DNA of 41,584 nucleotides from Nitrospirota bacterium (GTDB lineage Bacteria; Nitrospirota_A; Leptospirillia; Leptospirillales; Leptospirillaceae), in NCBI GenBank assembly GCA_021795275.1, contig JAJYPO010000002.1, positions 1 through 41,584 of the forward strand, read 5' to 3'. Below, in pieces: positions 33,778 to 41,543 of the stretch (position 1 is its first letter; every line of letters begins with the position of its first letter). Below the pieces are notes generated by a model. That model did no database searches. It was not told the origin of the DNA and saw nothing but the letters and a program-made list of their open reading frames with translations. The translations under genes were made by a program, and so were the position numbers.

Positions 33778-35346
33778 TCAGGACGGGCTCCATGCGCGTG
33801 AATGCTCCTCCGAGCGGGCCATGGCTGCGAGGGTCGACAGATCGCCAGTGAACAAGTCCCGGATGTCAGACAGTCCTAGCCGGAACATCGCCATTCGATC
33901 GATTCCCATCCCCCAGGCGATCACCGGAACCGTGACCCCCAGGGGACGCGTCACCTCCGGGCGGAAGAGCCCGGCGCCTCCCAGTTCCATCCAGCCCAGG
34001 ACCGGATGGTGGGCATGCAGTTCGACGGAAGGCTCGGTAAACGGAAAGTAGGCCGGCTTGTAGTGCACCCGGTCCACCCCGGCGATTTCCTTCGCCAGAA
34101 GTGCCAGCAGTCCCAGCAGCGTCCTGAAGCTCGCCCCTTCTTCGAGCACGATCCCTTCAGCCTGGAAGAAGTCCACCGCATGGGTTGCGTCGACCTGGTC
34201 GTGGCGGAAGCACCGGGCGATGGCGAAGTACTTCCCGGGAATCTCGGGGAGTCCCGCCAGAGTCCGGGCAGAGAGGGCCGTTCCCTGGCTCCGCATGAGG
34301 AGGCGTCTGGACTGGTCCGGATCGAAGCTCTGCCTCCAGCCCCGAGTCTCTGTCGGCGCCTCCCGGCCTTCATGGGTGCGCGCGACGGCATCGAGAGGCC
34401 ATCCATCAATGTCGGAGGTGGTCCGGGGCTCGGACAGAAGGTAGATGTCGTGAATGTTCCGGGCGGGATGGGTCTGGGGAATGAAAAGGGCGTCCATGTT
34501 CCAGAATTCCGGCTCGACCAGGCTTCCGGTCATTTCGGCGAAGCCGAGCCGAACCAGATGGGAGCGGACTTCGTCGAGGAACTCGCGGTAGGGATGGAGA
34601 CGTCCGGTCGAGGGACGCGGGGGAGGCGTCTCGAGGGAGTAGGGCCTGAAGGAGCGCCCCTCCCAGCTTCGGTGCATGAGCATCTCGGGAGTCACCGCCC
34701 CCAGAAGGCCCTCGGCGGAGGCGATTTCCTCCTCCGTGATCCGGCAGCCGGGGTCGAGACGACAGGACTTCGTTGTCCGCTCGTCGAAGCGCAAAAGCCC
34801 CTTGCCCTTGCCTCTGCGTCGCTGGTACAGCTCGAGGAGCTCCTGATCCTCCTTGGAAAGTGCCTCCAAAAGGATGGGAGAGGCCGATCCGGCGATCTCT
34901 TCGAGAAGCCTCCGGAGCCGCCCGATCCCTTCGGGAAGATCCCCCGAGCGGTGGACGAGCCCCCCTTCTCCGATGCGGATCGCCCCGCTTTCCTTGAGGG
35001 CGCCGATCGCCTTCGAGGCGATCGACGGATCAGGGAAAAGCTCCCTCAGATCCTTCATGTCCCGGGGGCCACCGGAAAGGGCCTCCATGATCACCTCTTC
35101 GGGAAGTCCCCGGACCCGGGCCTCCTCCCCTCCTTCGGTGAGGGAGAGAACCGTCTCCAGACGGTCGACCCTTTCATGGAGGATGGACTTGGCCTTGAGC
35201 CACTCGACCCCCATCTGGACCTGGGAGGCTTCGAGACCGGAAAGCCGGGCGATTTCCGGGAGCGAGAGGTAGGCATCAGCTTCCGGAGAGGTGAGGAAGG
35301 GACGAAGGATGGCCCTCTCGAGCGGATGAAGGGCGACGGAAGACAT
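33778..35346 (-). CDS. pheS: Phenylalanyl-tRNA synthetase alpha subunit, archaeal type
   Basis: Catalytic subunit, 522 residues against about 340 for bacterial PheS. The N-terminal 220 residues hold winged-helix repeats (LSLPEIARLSGLEASQVQ) found in archaeal and eukaryotic PheS instead of the bacterial coiled coil. The catalytic part matches that type: FWNMDALFIPQTHPAR (281-296), motif 2 RCFRHDQVDATHAVDFFQAEG (378-398), FPFTEPSVE (434-442), LGGAGLFRPEV and motif 3 AWGMGIDRMAMFRLG (477-491). The stretch RSQGTALSAR (352-361) is odd: most PheS have His and Thr/Ser here (RTHTT or RTHTS). ATG 35346 follows AAGGAA, one base after the upstream ATPase stop; the open frame continuing to 35538 only shadows that gene. 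Confidence 0.94.
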   Translation of the reverse strand: MSSVALHPLERAILRPFLTSPEADAYLSLPEIARLSGLEASQVQMGVEWLKAKSILHERVDRLETVLSLTEGGEEARVRGLPEEVIMEALSGGPRDMKDLRELFPDPSIASKAIGALKESGAIRIGEGGLVHRSGDLPEGIGRLRRLLEEIAGSASPILLEALSKEDQELLELYQRRRGKGKGLLRFDERTTKSCRLDPGCRITEEEIASAEGLLGAVTPEMLMHRSWEGRSFRPYSLETPPPRPSTGRLHPYREFLDEVRSHLVRLGFAEMTGSLVEPEFWNMDALFIPQTHPARNIHDIYLLSEPRTTSDIDGWPLDAVARTHEGREAPTETRGWRQSFDPDQSRRLLMRSQGTALSARTLAGLPEIPGKYFAIARCFRHDQVDATHAVDFFQAEGIVLEEGASFRTLLGLLALLAKEIAGVDRVHYKPAYFPFTEPSVELHAHHPVLGWMELGGAGLFRPEVTRPLGVTVPVIAWGMGIDRMAMFRLGLSDIRDLFTGDLSTLAAMARSEEHSRAWSPS

Positions 35347-35347
35347 G

Positions 35348-36355
35348 TCAGGCGATTCCTTGGATGGAGGGTGAAGAGGAAGAGGGCATCCATGAATCCT
35401 GGCTCGCGGCCAGATGGCAGACGACCTCGCGTCCGCCTCCGGCATTCCCGAAGCGGTCCGGAGCGGCCTCCCGGCAAACAGGAAGCGCGTCCGGACATCG
35501 GGACAGGAAGGGACAGAGCCCGGGGGTTTCGGATTCACCGTTCAGGAGTTCGGCCGGAATCCCCGGATCCTGACCGACCAGAAGCCGGGTGTAGGGATGG
35601 GCCGGAGCCGTCAGAACTTCAGGGGTAGGCCCGGATTCGATCGCCCACCCCCGGTAGAGGACCACGACGCGGTCGGAGAGGTAGCGGACGACGGACAGAT
35701 CGTGAGAGATGAAGAGGAGGCTCATCCGCTCGGTCTGGTTCAGCGAGGCGAAGAGATTGATAATCTGCGCCCCGATGGAAAGGTCCAGCGAGGCGATCGG
35801 CTCGTCGGCCACCAGAAGATCCGGGGAGCAGGCGATCGCTCGGGCGATCCCGACGCGCTGGCGCCCTCCCCCTGAGAACTCCCGGGGATATCGGTCCAGA
35901 TCGTGTGAGGACAGGCCCACCCGATCGAAGAGTCGGACCACCCTTTCCCTCCTTTCGGACGGGGAATTGACCAGATCGTGAATGAGGAGGGGCTCCCCCA
36001 CGATCTCTCCCACGCTCATCCGCGGATTGAGCGAAGCGTAGGGGTCCTGGAAAACCATCTGGAATCGGCGCCGCTGTTGCCGGAGCTTCCGTCCTTTCAG
36101 TGACGTCAGGTCGAGTCCGTCGAAGAACACCTCTCCCCTGGTCGGATCGAGGAGGCGCATGACCATGCGGCCGATGGTCGTCTTTCCCGAGCCCGACTCG
36201 CCGACCAGTCCCAGGATCTCACCCCGTCGGATGGCGAAGGAGACGTCGGAGACGGCTGTCAGGAATCTTCGGGGTCCGAAGAGGCCGCGACCGGGAAGGT
36301 CGAACTCCCGGACGAGACCCCGAACCTCGAGAAGGGAAGGGGCCTCAGGCGACAT
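35348..36355 (-). CDS. oppF: Oligopeptide/dipeptide ABC transporter ATPase (OppF/DppF type)
   Basis: A 335-residue ATPase of a peptide or nickel importer, working on the inner face of the membrane. Walker A is GLVGESGSGKTT, the Q-loop MVFQDPYASLNPR, Walker B LLVADEP followed by IASLDLSI, and the H-loop FISHDLSVVRY. The signature is FSGGGRQRV rather than the usual LSGGQRQRV, so the Gln is replaced by Gly. The C-terminal oligo_HPY part (APAHPYTRLLV) ends with four cysteines, common in this family. It overlaps the OppD gene by 11 bases and runs straight into pheS. Confidence 0.9.
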   Translation of the reverse strand: MSPEAPSLLEVRGLVREFDLPGRGLFGPRRFLTAVSDVSFAIRRGEILGLVGESGSGKTTIGRMVMRLLDPTRGEVFFDGLDLTSLKGRKLRQQRRRFQMVFQDPYASLNPRMSVGEIVGEPLLIHDLVNSPSERRERVVRLFDRVGLSSHDLDRYPREFSGGGRQRVGIARAIACSPDLLVADEPIASLDLSIGAQIINLFASLNQTERMSLLFISHDLSVVRYLSDRVVVLYRGWAIESGPTPEVLTAPAHPYTRLLVGQDPGIPAELLNGESETPGLCPFLSRCPDALPVCREAAPDRFGNAGGGREVVCHLAASQDSWMPSSSSPSIQGIA

Positions 36356-37364
36356 GGAACGGCGCTCCCAGAGGGGTCATGTCGGGATAAAAGCAAAGAG
36401 CGCCTGCCTCCCCCTCTGATTGCCAGGGAGGGGATTCGTTCCGGCAGCGCTCGTCGGCGCGGCCACACCGGGGCGCAAAGGCACACCCTGCCGGCAGGTT
36501 CCACAAGGGAGGAACCTGTCCGGGGATGGCCGGAAGCGGCGCATCCTTTCTGGTCCGCCCCGTCCCTTCGGGACGAGAGGCAAGAAGGGCCCGACTGTAG
36601 GGGTGAAGCGGGCCAGTCCCGAAAAAGCGCCGGGAGGGTGACTCCTCGACGATCCGTCCGGCATACATCACCAGGACCCGGTCCGAAATCCGACGCACGT
36701 GGGAGAGATCGTGGGAGATGAAGAGAAGTCCCTTCGTCCGGCTCTCCCTGATCGAGGAGAGCAGGTTCAGGATCTGGAGGGCCACCGTGGGGTCGAGGGC
36801 GGTGGTCGGCTCGTCGGCGATCACCAGATGGGGGTCGAGAGCGATGGCCATGGCGATCATCACCCGCTGCCGCATTCCTCCGGAAAGCTGGTGGGGGTAG
36901 GATCGGGAGACACGCTCGGGGTCCGGGAGACCGGCAGAGCGGAGACGGTCGGCCACACACTCCCGCACCCTGCTGGCGGAGAGATCGGTATGGCTCTTGA
37001 AAAGTTCGCGCATCTGGGTTCCGACGGTCAGAACAGGATTGAGCGCGCTCTGGGGCTCCTGAAAAATCATGGAGATGCGTTGGCCACGTATCTTCCGGAG
37101 AACGGAGTCTTCCTGCGCGAGCAGGTCCATCCCCTCGAAAAGAATGTGGCCGGAAAGAACTTTTGCTCCGGGAGGGAAGAGGGCGAGGAGAGAGAGCCCC
37201 GTCAGGCTCTTGCCCGATCCCGACTCTCCCACGAGCCCCACCACCTCGCCTTTTCCGATGGTGAAGGAGACGTCCGAAACCGGGCGGATCTCACCCTCGC
37301 GTGTCCGGAGGGAGACCGTCAGGTGACAAACCTCGAGGAGGGACAATCCTTCTCCCTGAAGCAT
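36345..37364 (-). CDS. oppD: Oligopeptide/dipeptide ABC transporter ATPase (OppD/DppD type)
   Basis: A 339-residue partner ATPase. Walker A is GLVGESGSGKS, the Q-loop MIFQEPQSALNPV, the signature LSGGMRQRVMIAMAIA, Walker B LVIADEPTTALD and the H-loop FISHDLSHVRR; the C-terminus has GPLHPYSRALLAS and a cysteine group (CAFAPRCGRADERC). All motifs are intact. No permease or substrate-binding protein gene is in the window, so the membrane partners must be encoded elsewhere. Its start overlaps the queD stop by one base and it overlaps the OppF gene by 11. Confidence 0.92.
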   Translation of the reverse strand: MLQGEGLSLLEVCHLTVSLRTREGEIRPVSDVSFTIGKGEVVGLVGESGSGKSLTGLSLLALFPPGAKVLSGHILFEGMDLLAQEDSVLRKIRGQRISMIFQEPQSALNPVLTVGTQMRELFKSHTDLSASRVRECVADRLRSAGLPDPERVSRSYPHQLSGGMRQRVMIAMAIALDPHLVIADEPTTALDPTVALQILNLLSSIRESRTKGLLFISHDLSHVRRISDRVLVMYAGRIVEESPSRRFFGTGPLHPYSRALLASRPEGTGRTRKDAPLPAIPGQVPPLWNLPAGCAFAPRCGRADERCRNESPPWQSEGEAGALCFYPDMTPLGAPFHVA

Positions 37365-37747
37365 CAGGTCTCCTCATACGTGGCCCGGTACCCTTCCATT
37401 TCCCAGACAGAGACCTGGCGGAGGGTCAGGCCCTCCTCCTGTCCCTGAGCGAGGGCGGTGGAAAGACCCCGATGGAAGAACAGGGCGATGTTCTCGGCCG
37501 TCGTGCTCTTGTCGGCAAAAAAGGGATGGTCGTTGAGATGGGTGTGATCCACCTCACGAAGAAGCGGATCCAGCCATCGCTCGATTTCGTGAAAATCCAC
37601 CGCCATTCCGAGGCCATTCAGACGTGTGGTCCCGAAGACCGCCTCGATGGTCCAGTTGTGGCCGTGAAGACGGGCGCAGAGCCCAGGATACCCTTCAATC
37701 CGGTGGGAAGCGGCGAACGTCCTTTTGACCGATACGGAAAATCCCAT
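37364..37747 (-). CDS. queD: 6-carboxy-5,6,7,8-tetrahydropterin synthase (QueD)
   Basis: Converts dihydroneopterin triphosphate to 6-carboxytetrahydropterin in queuosine (preQ0) synthesis. The 127-residue protein has the zinc ligands H15, H28 and H30, the nucleophile in CARLHGH (C24, in the CxxxHGH pattern of QueD), the DHTHLND block (67-73), and E117 in the pterin-binding stretch WEMEGYRATY. I chose the ATG at 37747, with AAAGG six bases upstream; the frame extends to 37804. A pyruvoyl tetrahydropterin synthase of other function (PTPS) is possible but the CxxxHGH pattern favours QueD. No other queuosine gene is nearby. Confidence 0.88.
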   Translation of the reverse strand: MGFSVSVKRTFAASHRIEGYPGLCARLHGHNWTIEAVFGTTRLNGLGMAVDFHEIERWLDPLLREVDHTHLNDHPFFADKSTTAENIALFFHRGLSTALAQGQEEGLTLRQVSVWEMEGYRATYEET

Positions 37748-37819
37748 GAAAAAACCTTTCCCGACAAATTCGATTCCGGAGGGTGAGAAACGGGCCTCCG
37801 TCAAAAACTGGATCCGGCC

Positions 37820-37825
37820 ATTATA
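37820..37825 (-). promoter_or_regulatory. -10 element candidate for the queD-opp-pheST run
   Basis: A perfect TATAAT on the minus strand, 72 bases before the queD start. The matching -35 is poor. It would drive queD and possibly everything downstream to the giant c-di-GMP gene. I looked for a preQ1 riboswitch in this leader and see none. Confidence 0.4.
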
Positions 37826-37870
37826 ACAGATGTGGCTGTGTCTTGCGGAAGGACGAGAGATTTCCCCCGA

Positions 37871-38695
37871 TCACGAGAGGGATGCGCCCCCGGAAGCATT
37901 CCGTCGGAGCCTCTCGGGCTCCAGGATCGCCCTTCCCGACGCTCCGATTCCCTCGAGAAGCGTCTGGTAAAGGGCCAGGGCCCTGGATACGTTTGCCTCC
38001 AGGGGAGCGCCCCCGGAGAAAAGTGCCAGAGCGGACACAAGACTCGACAGGGTGCATCCTCCGCCATGAATACCCGGGAGAGGCTTCGCCGGATGGTGAT
38101 AGAACCTCTCTGAGAGTGGGGTCCAGAAAAGATCCACCTTCGGCCCGTCCCCGGCAAAATGCCCCCCCTTTACAAGAATCGCGGGAGCTCCATATTGATC
38201 GTGAATCCTGCGGGCCATGAGGGAGAGATCTTCGGGATAGCGCTCCAGCGACCACCCGGCCAGCTCCTGCGCCTCCGGAAGGTTCGGCGTGATCAGGGTA
38301 ACCCTGGGGAAGACCGTGCGGGCCATCATACGGTATTCCTCGGGGGAGAATATCCCTCCGCCCTTGCCGAATCGGTAGACCGGGTCCAGAACGACCGTGG
38401 TATCGGACGGAAGGGAGCCGAGAAATCCCTCGAGCACCCCACATAGCGAAATCGGAAGCAACCCGATCTTGAGGGCTCCCGGAAGGGATTCTTCGGCCAG
38501 CGTTTCGACCATGGACGAAAAGATTTTTTCCGGGACCGGCTCCACGCGGCGGACGCCATTCAGATTCTGGACGGTGAGGCAGGTCGGGACGCCTCTCCCC
38601 CGGAACCCCAGGCTCTGGAAAACCCGGAGATCCTGATAGAGGCCGGCCCCGCCGGAAGGGTCGATCCCCGCGAACGACCAGGGATCTGGACTCAT
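37871..38695 (-). CDS. thiD: Hydroxymethylpyrimidine (phosphate) kinase
   Basis: Phosphorylates HMP and HMP-phosphate in thiamine synthesis. The 274-residue protein begins with the ribokinase-like SFAGIDPSGGAGLYQDL (7-23), carries DPVYRFGKGGG at about 105, LITPNLPEAQELAG, and ends the active site with GIHGGGCTLSSLVSALA. In most ThiD this last motif reads HGTGCT; here Thr is Gly. The anion hole glycine and cysteine are kept. The start overlaps the stop of the M23 gene by four bases (ATGA). Confidence 0.92.
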   Translation of the reverse strand: MSPDPWSFAGIDPSGGAGLYQDLRVFQSLGFRGRGVPTCLTVQNLNGVRRVEPVPEKIFSSMVETLAEESLPGALKIGLLPISLCGVLEGFLGSLPSDTTVVLDPVYRFGKGGGIFSPEEYRMMARTVFPRVTLITPNLPEAQELAGWSLERYPEDLSLMARRIHDQYGAPAILVKGGHFAGDGPKVDLFWTPLSERFYHHPAKPLPGIHGGGCTLSSLVSALALFSGGAPLEANVSRALALYQTLLEGIGASGRAILEPERLRRNASGGASLS

Positions 38696-39606
38696 CTTCC
38701 CTCCTTGCCGAGCGGAACGGCCCGGGCGAGAAGATTCGTCAGAAGCATCGGATTGACGTGGGCGCCGTGAAGGACTGCGCCGTAATGAAGGACCGGTCCA
38801 GTCACTCGCCCTGTGTGTCCGACATGGCCGATCACCTCTCCACGGCGGATGATCTGTCCCGGCCGGACCCGGATGTCCGCCATATGCAGGTATTCGGTCA
38901 GAAGCCCGCCCCCATGGTCGATAATCACCATGTTCCCGTCATAGTAGAAAGAGCCGGCAAGGCGCACTACTCCGGTGTTGGCCGCCCGCACCGGCGTTCC
39001 CTGGGGAACGTCGATATCCTCCCCCGAGTGGCGGGCCATCGGATGTCCGTTCAGATATCGGTAGGCCCCAAAGTCGTGGGTCACCCTTCCCGCGAGAGGC
39101 AGGATAAAGGACCGATGGAACTTGAGGGGAGTGTCAGGAGCGGCCAGGGCTGCAAGAATAATTGTCCGCTCCCGCTTGAGGCGTCTCAGGAGCGAGACCG
39201 GCGGCGTCACGAAGGAGCGGGCCACATGGAGCCGGGAAACCTGAAAGGATCGCGGCGTCACGTGCAGAAGAAGCCGGGCCTTCCGACCGTCCCGGAAATG
39301 AATTTCCACCGGAAGCGGGCCAGGGGAGCGCGAGAAGTCGACCCCCACCAGGGCGGCCCTCGAGAGGCCTCCCCTCTCCGGATCCAGGTCCATCCAGGGC
39401 ATGAGTGGTATCCTGCGGCCCTCAAAGGTCAGAAAACGCGCCGGGGACCCTTCATGGAGCAACAGGAGCAGGAGACCGCCCTGGGGAAGGGCCAGATCCC
39501 GGTCGCGCTGTCCGCTCCCCGTCTCCGCCCCTTCAGCAGAGGGAAAGAATGCGGTCAGGAGAAGGAGCAGGAGAAAGCCCGGAAGAGCCCGACAACGCCT
39601 ACCCAC
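38692..39606 (-). CDS. Exported M23-family peptidase-like protein, one catalytic His missing
   Basis: A 304-residue exported protein: signal peptide (residues 1-26, LPGFLLLLLLTAFF), a beta-rich N-terminal domain, and a C-terminal LytM/M23 domain (about 165-290) of the peptidoglycan-endopeptidase type. Zinc ligands H193 and D197 (HSGED) and H274 are present, as is H241 (EYLHMADI). The first His of the HxH motif is replaced by Val272 (GPVLHYG for GPHLHYG), and that His normally acts in catalysis, so activity is uncertain. The GTG at 39606 is chosen because the signal peptide follows it; the open frame extending to 39771 shadows thiE. It sits between thiE and thiD, overlapping both. Confidence 0.85.
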   Translation of the reverse strand: MGRRCRALPGFLLLLLLTAFFPSAEGAETGSGQRDRDLALPQGGLLLLLLHEGSPARFLTFEGRRIPLMPWMDLDPERGGLSRAALVGVDFSRSPGPLPVEIHFRDGRKARLLLHVTPRSFQVSRLHVARSFVTPPVSLLRRLKRERTIILAALAAPDTPLKFHRSFILPLAGRVTHDFGAYRYLNGHPMARHSGEDIDVPQGTPVRAANTGVVRLAGSFYYDGNMVIIDHGGGLLTEYLHMADIRVRPGQIIRRGEVIGHVGHTGRVTGPVLHYGAVLHGAHVNPMLLTNLLARAVPLGKEGR

Positions 39607-40237
39607 GGGTCCAGGCCCGTCGGAGGCTGAAGGCGGCTGCGACCGGATCGGGCGTGTAGGAAAGGGCGCCCATGACCGCCATGCCGAAGGCCCCCGCGTC
39701 GCGCACCCGGGGGGCCTCCTTTTCCCCGACACCCCCGATGGCCCAGACCGGGACAGGAACTTCCCGGACAATCTCCCGAAGGAGGGGCAGACCGAGGGGG
39801 GGGCCGAAGGGCCGTTTTGAAGGGGTGTCGAAGACCGGTCCCGCGATCAGGTAGTCGGCCCCTTCCGACACGGCCTCGAGAGCCGTGGGCAGAGAGTGCA
39901 CCGACACCCCGACAAGCATCGGACGGGCCATATGGTCCCGCATCCTCGGGATCGGAAGGTGGAGTGAGGGAAGGTGCAGACCCGCGGCGCGGCCCGCCAG
40001 GGCGAAGTCCAGCCTCCGGTTGACGAGAAAGGGAAATCCGGCCGGAACGTTGTCTCGAAAAAGGCGGACCAGTTCAGAAAACTCCCATCCGGAAGCCAGT
40101 TTTCTCCGCAACTGGACAGAGGTTATTCCTCCCCGCATTCCTTCGATGGCCCGCAGGAGAAGATCCTTCAGGGGGAATTCCTCCGGCGTCACGTAGAGGA
40201 GCGGTCCAAGAATTTCTGCGGGACGGGAGCCTCCCAT
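39599..40237 (-). CDS. thiE: Thiamine-phosphate synthase (ThiE/TenI family)
   Basis: Joins HMP-pyrophosphate and thiazole phosphate to thiamine phosphate. The 212-residue TIM barrel has VQLRRK at about 41-46, FLVNRRLDFAL, GLHLPSLHLP, GVSVHSLPTALEAVSEGADYL and AGPVFDTPSKRPFGPPLG, then AIGGVG. TenI, a related thiazole tautomerase, shares this fold; the presence of thiD and thiG in the run favours ThiE or TenI and I cannot separate them by eye. Its start overlaps the thiG stop by one base. Confidence 0.85.
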   Translation of the reverse strand: MGGSRPAEILGPLLYVTPEEFPLKDLLLRAIEGMRGGITSVQLRRKLASGWEFSELVRLFRDNVPAGFPFLVNRRLDFALAGRAAGLHLPSLHLPIPRMRDHMARPMLVGVSVHSLPTALEAVSEGADYLIAGPVFDTPSKRPFGPPLGLPLLREIVREVPVPVWAIGGVGEKEAPRVRDAGAFGMAVMGALSYTPDPVAAAFSLRRAWTRG

Positions 40238-41055
40238 CAGGAACCCAGCATTCCCGAGAATGGACTCGAAGCACTGGCGTGGAGCCTCCGGGGCATCCTG
40301 CCGGCCCGGAAGGAGTCGCGGCCAGCCTGGATCGCGTGTTTCATGGCCCGGGCCATCAGAACCGGATCCCGGGCTTCGGCCACCGCCGTGTTCATGAGGA
40401 CCCCCTCTACGCCCATCTCCATGGCGATTGCGGCATCAGAGGCGCATCCCACCCCGGCGTCCACGATGACGGGGAGATCGACCGTCTCCTGGATGATCCG
40501 GAGATTGTAGGGGTTTCTGATTCCGAGACCGGAGCCGATGGGGGCGGCCAGGGGCATCACGGCGGCGCATCCCACGTCGGCCAGCTTTTTCGCGATGATC
40601 GGATCGTCGTTTGTGTAGGGAAAGACGACCGATCCCTCCCGGACCAGAATACGGGCCGCCTCCACCAAGCCCACGACATCCGGAAAGAGGGTTTTCGGAT
40701 CGCCGATCACCTCGAGCTTGACCAGTGGCGAAATCCCCGACTCCCGGGCCAGACGCGCATACCGGAGAGCCTCCTCCACCGTGTAGCATCCGGCGGTGTT
40801 CGGGAGTATGTGAAACTCCGACGGGGGAAGGAAGTCCAGGAGGTTCGGCTCGTCCTTCCTGAGGATGTTGACCCGGCGGACCGCCACCGTCACGACGTCG
40901 GCTCCCGACTCGAGAATGACTTTCCGTGTCTCCTCGAAGGAGCGATATTTGCCGGTTCCGATCCAGAGACGGGAGCGGAAGGTGATTCCGGCGATGGTCA
41001 TGGGATCGTCGTCGACGATCCGTCCTTCATTTTCTGCGACGGTACCTGTTGTCAT
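40237..41055 (-). CDS. thiG: Thiazole synthase
   Basis: Forms the thiazole ring of thiamine from deoxyxylulose phosphate, dehydroglycine and ThiS-thiocarboxylate. The 272-residue protein has the ThiG core [34 protein letters not shown], the catalytic K113 in LVKLEVIGD, the glycine-rich PIGSGLGI and [17 protein letters not shown]. The ATG at 41055 follows AAAGGGGG. An upstream thiS is not present in the window. It starts the run with thiE, the M23 gene and thiD. Confidence 0.96.
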   Translation of the reverse strand: MTTGTVAENEGRIVDDDPMTIAGITFRSRLWIGTGKYRSFEETRKVILESGADVVTVAVRRVNILRKDEPNLLDFLPPSEFHILPNTAGCYTVEEALRYARLARESGISPLVKLEVIGDPKTLFPDVVGLVEAARILVREGSVVFPYTNDDPIIAKKLADVGCAAVMPLAAPIGSGLGIRNPYNLRIIQETVDLPVIVDAGVGCASDAAIAMEMGVEGVLMNTAVAEARDPVLMARAMKHAIQAGRDSFRAGRMPRRLHASASSPFSGMLGS

Positions 41056-41096
41056 GGATCCCCCTTTGCGAATATGGAGTGTCAGCTTGTTCTTTC

Positions 41097-41125
41097 ATTT
41101 TAAGACGGACGGACCGGGGGGGCAA
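41097..41125 (-). promoter_or_regulatory. Sigma-70-like promoter of the thiG run
   Basis: TTGCCC (41120-41125), a 17-base spacer and TAAAAT (41097-41102) on the minus strand, about 40 bases before the thiG ATG. The leader is too short for a TPP riboswitch and shows no sign of one. Confidence 0.5.
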
Positions 41126-41156
41126 CCGCAGGATTCAGGGAAGGCGGACCGGACAC

Positions 41157-41543
41157 CTATCCGACGTTCGTAAGGGAAGAAGAAGAGGAGGGGCGGCTGG
41201 CCCGGATCATCTCTTTCATCAGGGAAAGATCCTTTCTCATCCTCAGAAAATCGGCCGTTCCCTTCGCGATGACGAGGAATGAAATACAGAAGGCCGCTAT
41301 GCCGACCCCGATATAGACATCGTTCGGGTTCCGGCTAAAGAAACGGAACATCGCCAGACCCACCACGATGAGATTGAGGCCCGTCGTCACGTGAAGAAGA
41401 AAGTTGCGCTCGATGGCCAGAACAAACTGGTCGAACGCAATCTGATCGGAAAAGCTCAGGGGAGCGGTAATAAAGAATCGAGGAGGATGATGGGATGACT
41501 TCGAGTCGTTTTTCATGAGTGGACATCCGCCCCTTTCTACCAT
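41157..41543 (-). CDS. Small membrane protein, DUF202-like
   Basis: A 128-residue protein with two clear membrane segments (about residues 52-68 and 77-93) separated by a short loop (FFSRNPNDVYIG). The block ERNFLLHVTTGLNLIVVGLA resembles the start of DUF202 family proteins, where ERTxLAWxRTGLxL is usual. The tail is Ser-rich. The function is unknown. The start may be the ATG at 41543 or the one at 41516; neither has a well-placed ribosome-binding site. Confidence 0.65.
   Translation of the reverse strand: MVERGGCPLMKNDSKSSHHPPRFFITAPLSFSDQIAFDQFVLAIERNFLLHVTTGLNLIVVGLAMFRFFSRNPNDVYIGVGIAAFCISFLVIAKGTADFLRMRKDLSLMKEMIRASRPSSSSSLTNVG

Noticed and set aside
34006..35628. 540-codon open frame on the plus strand opposite pheS
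   Set aside because: It is antisense to the clearly conserved PheS motifs and has no family features.
37748..37870. preQ1 riboswitch upstream of queD
   Set aside because: No matching short pseudoknot pattern is visible on the minus strand.
41056..41156. TPP riboswitch upstream of thiG
   Set aside because: The conserved TPP-riboswitch cores are not found and the leader is too short.
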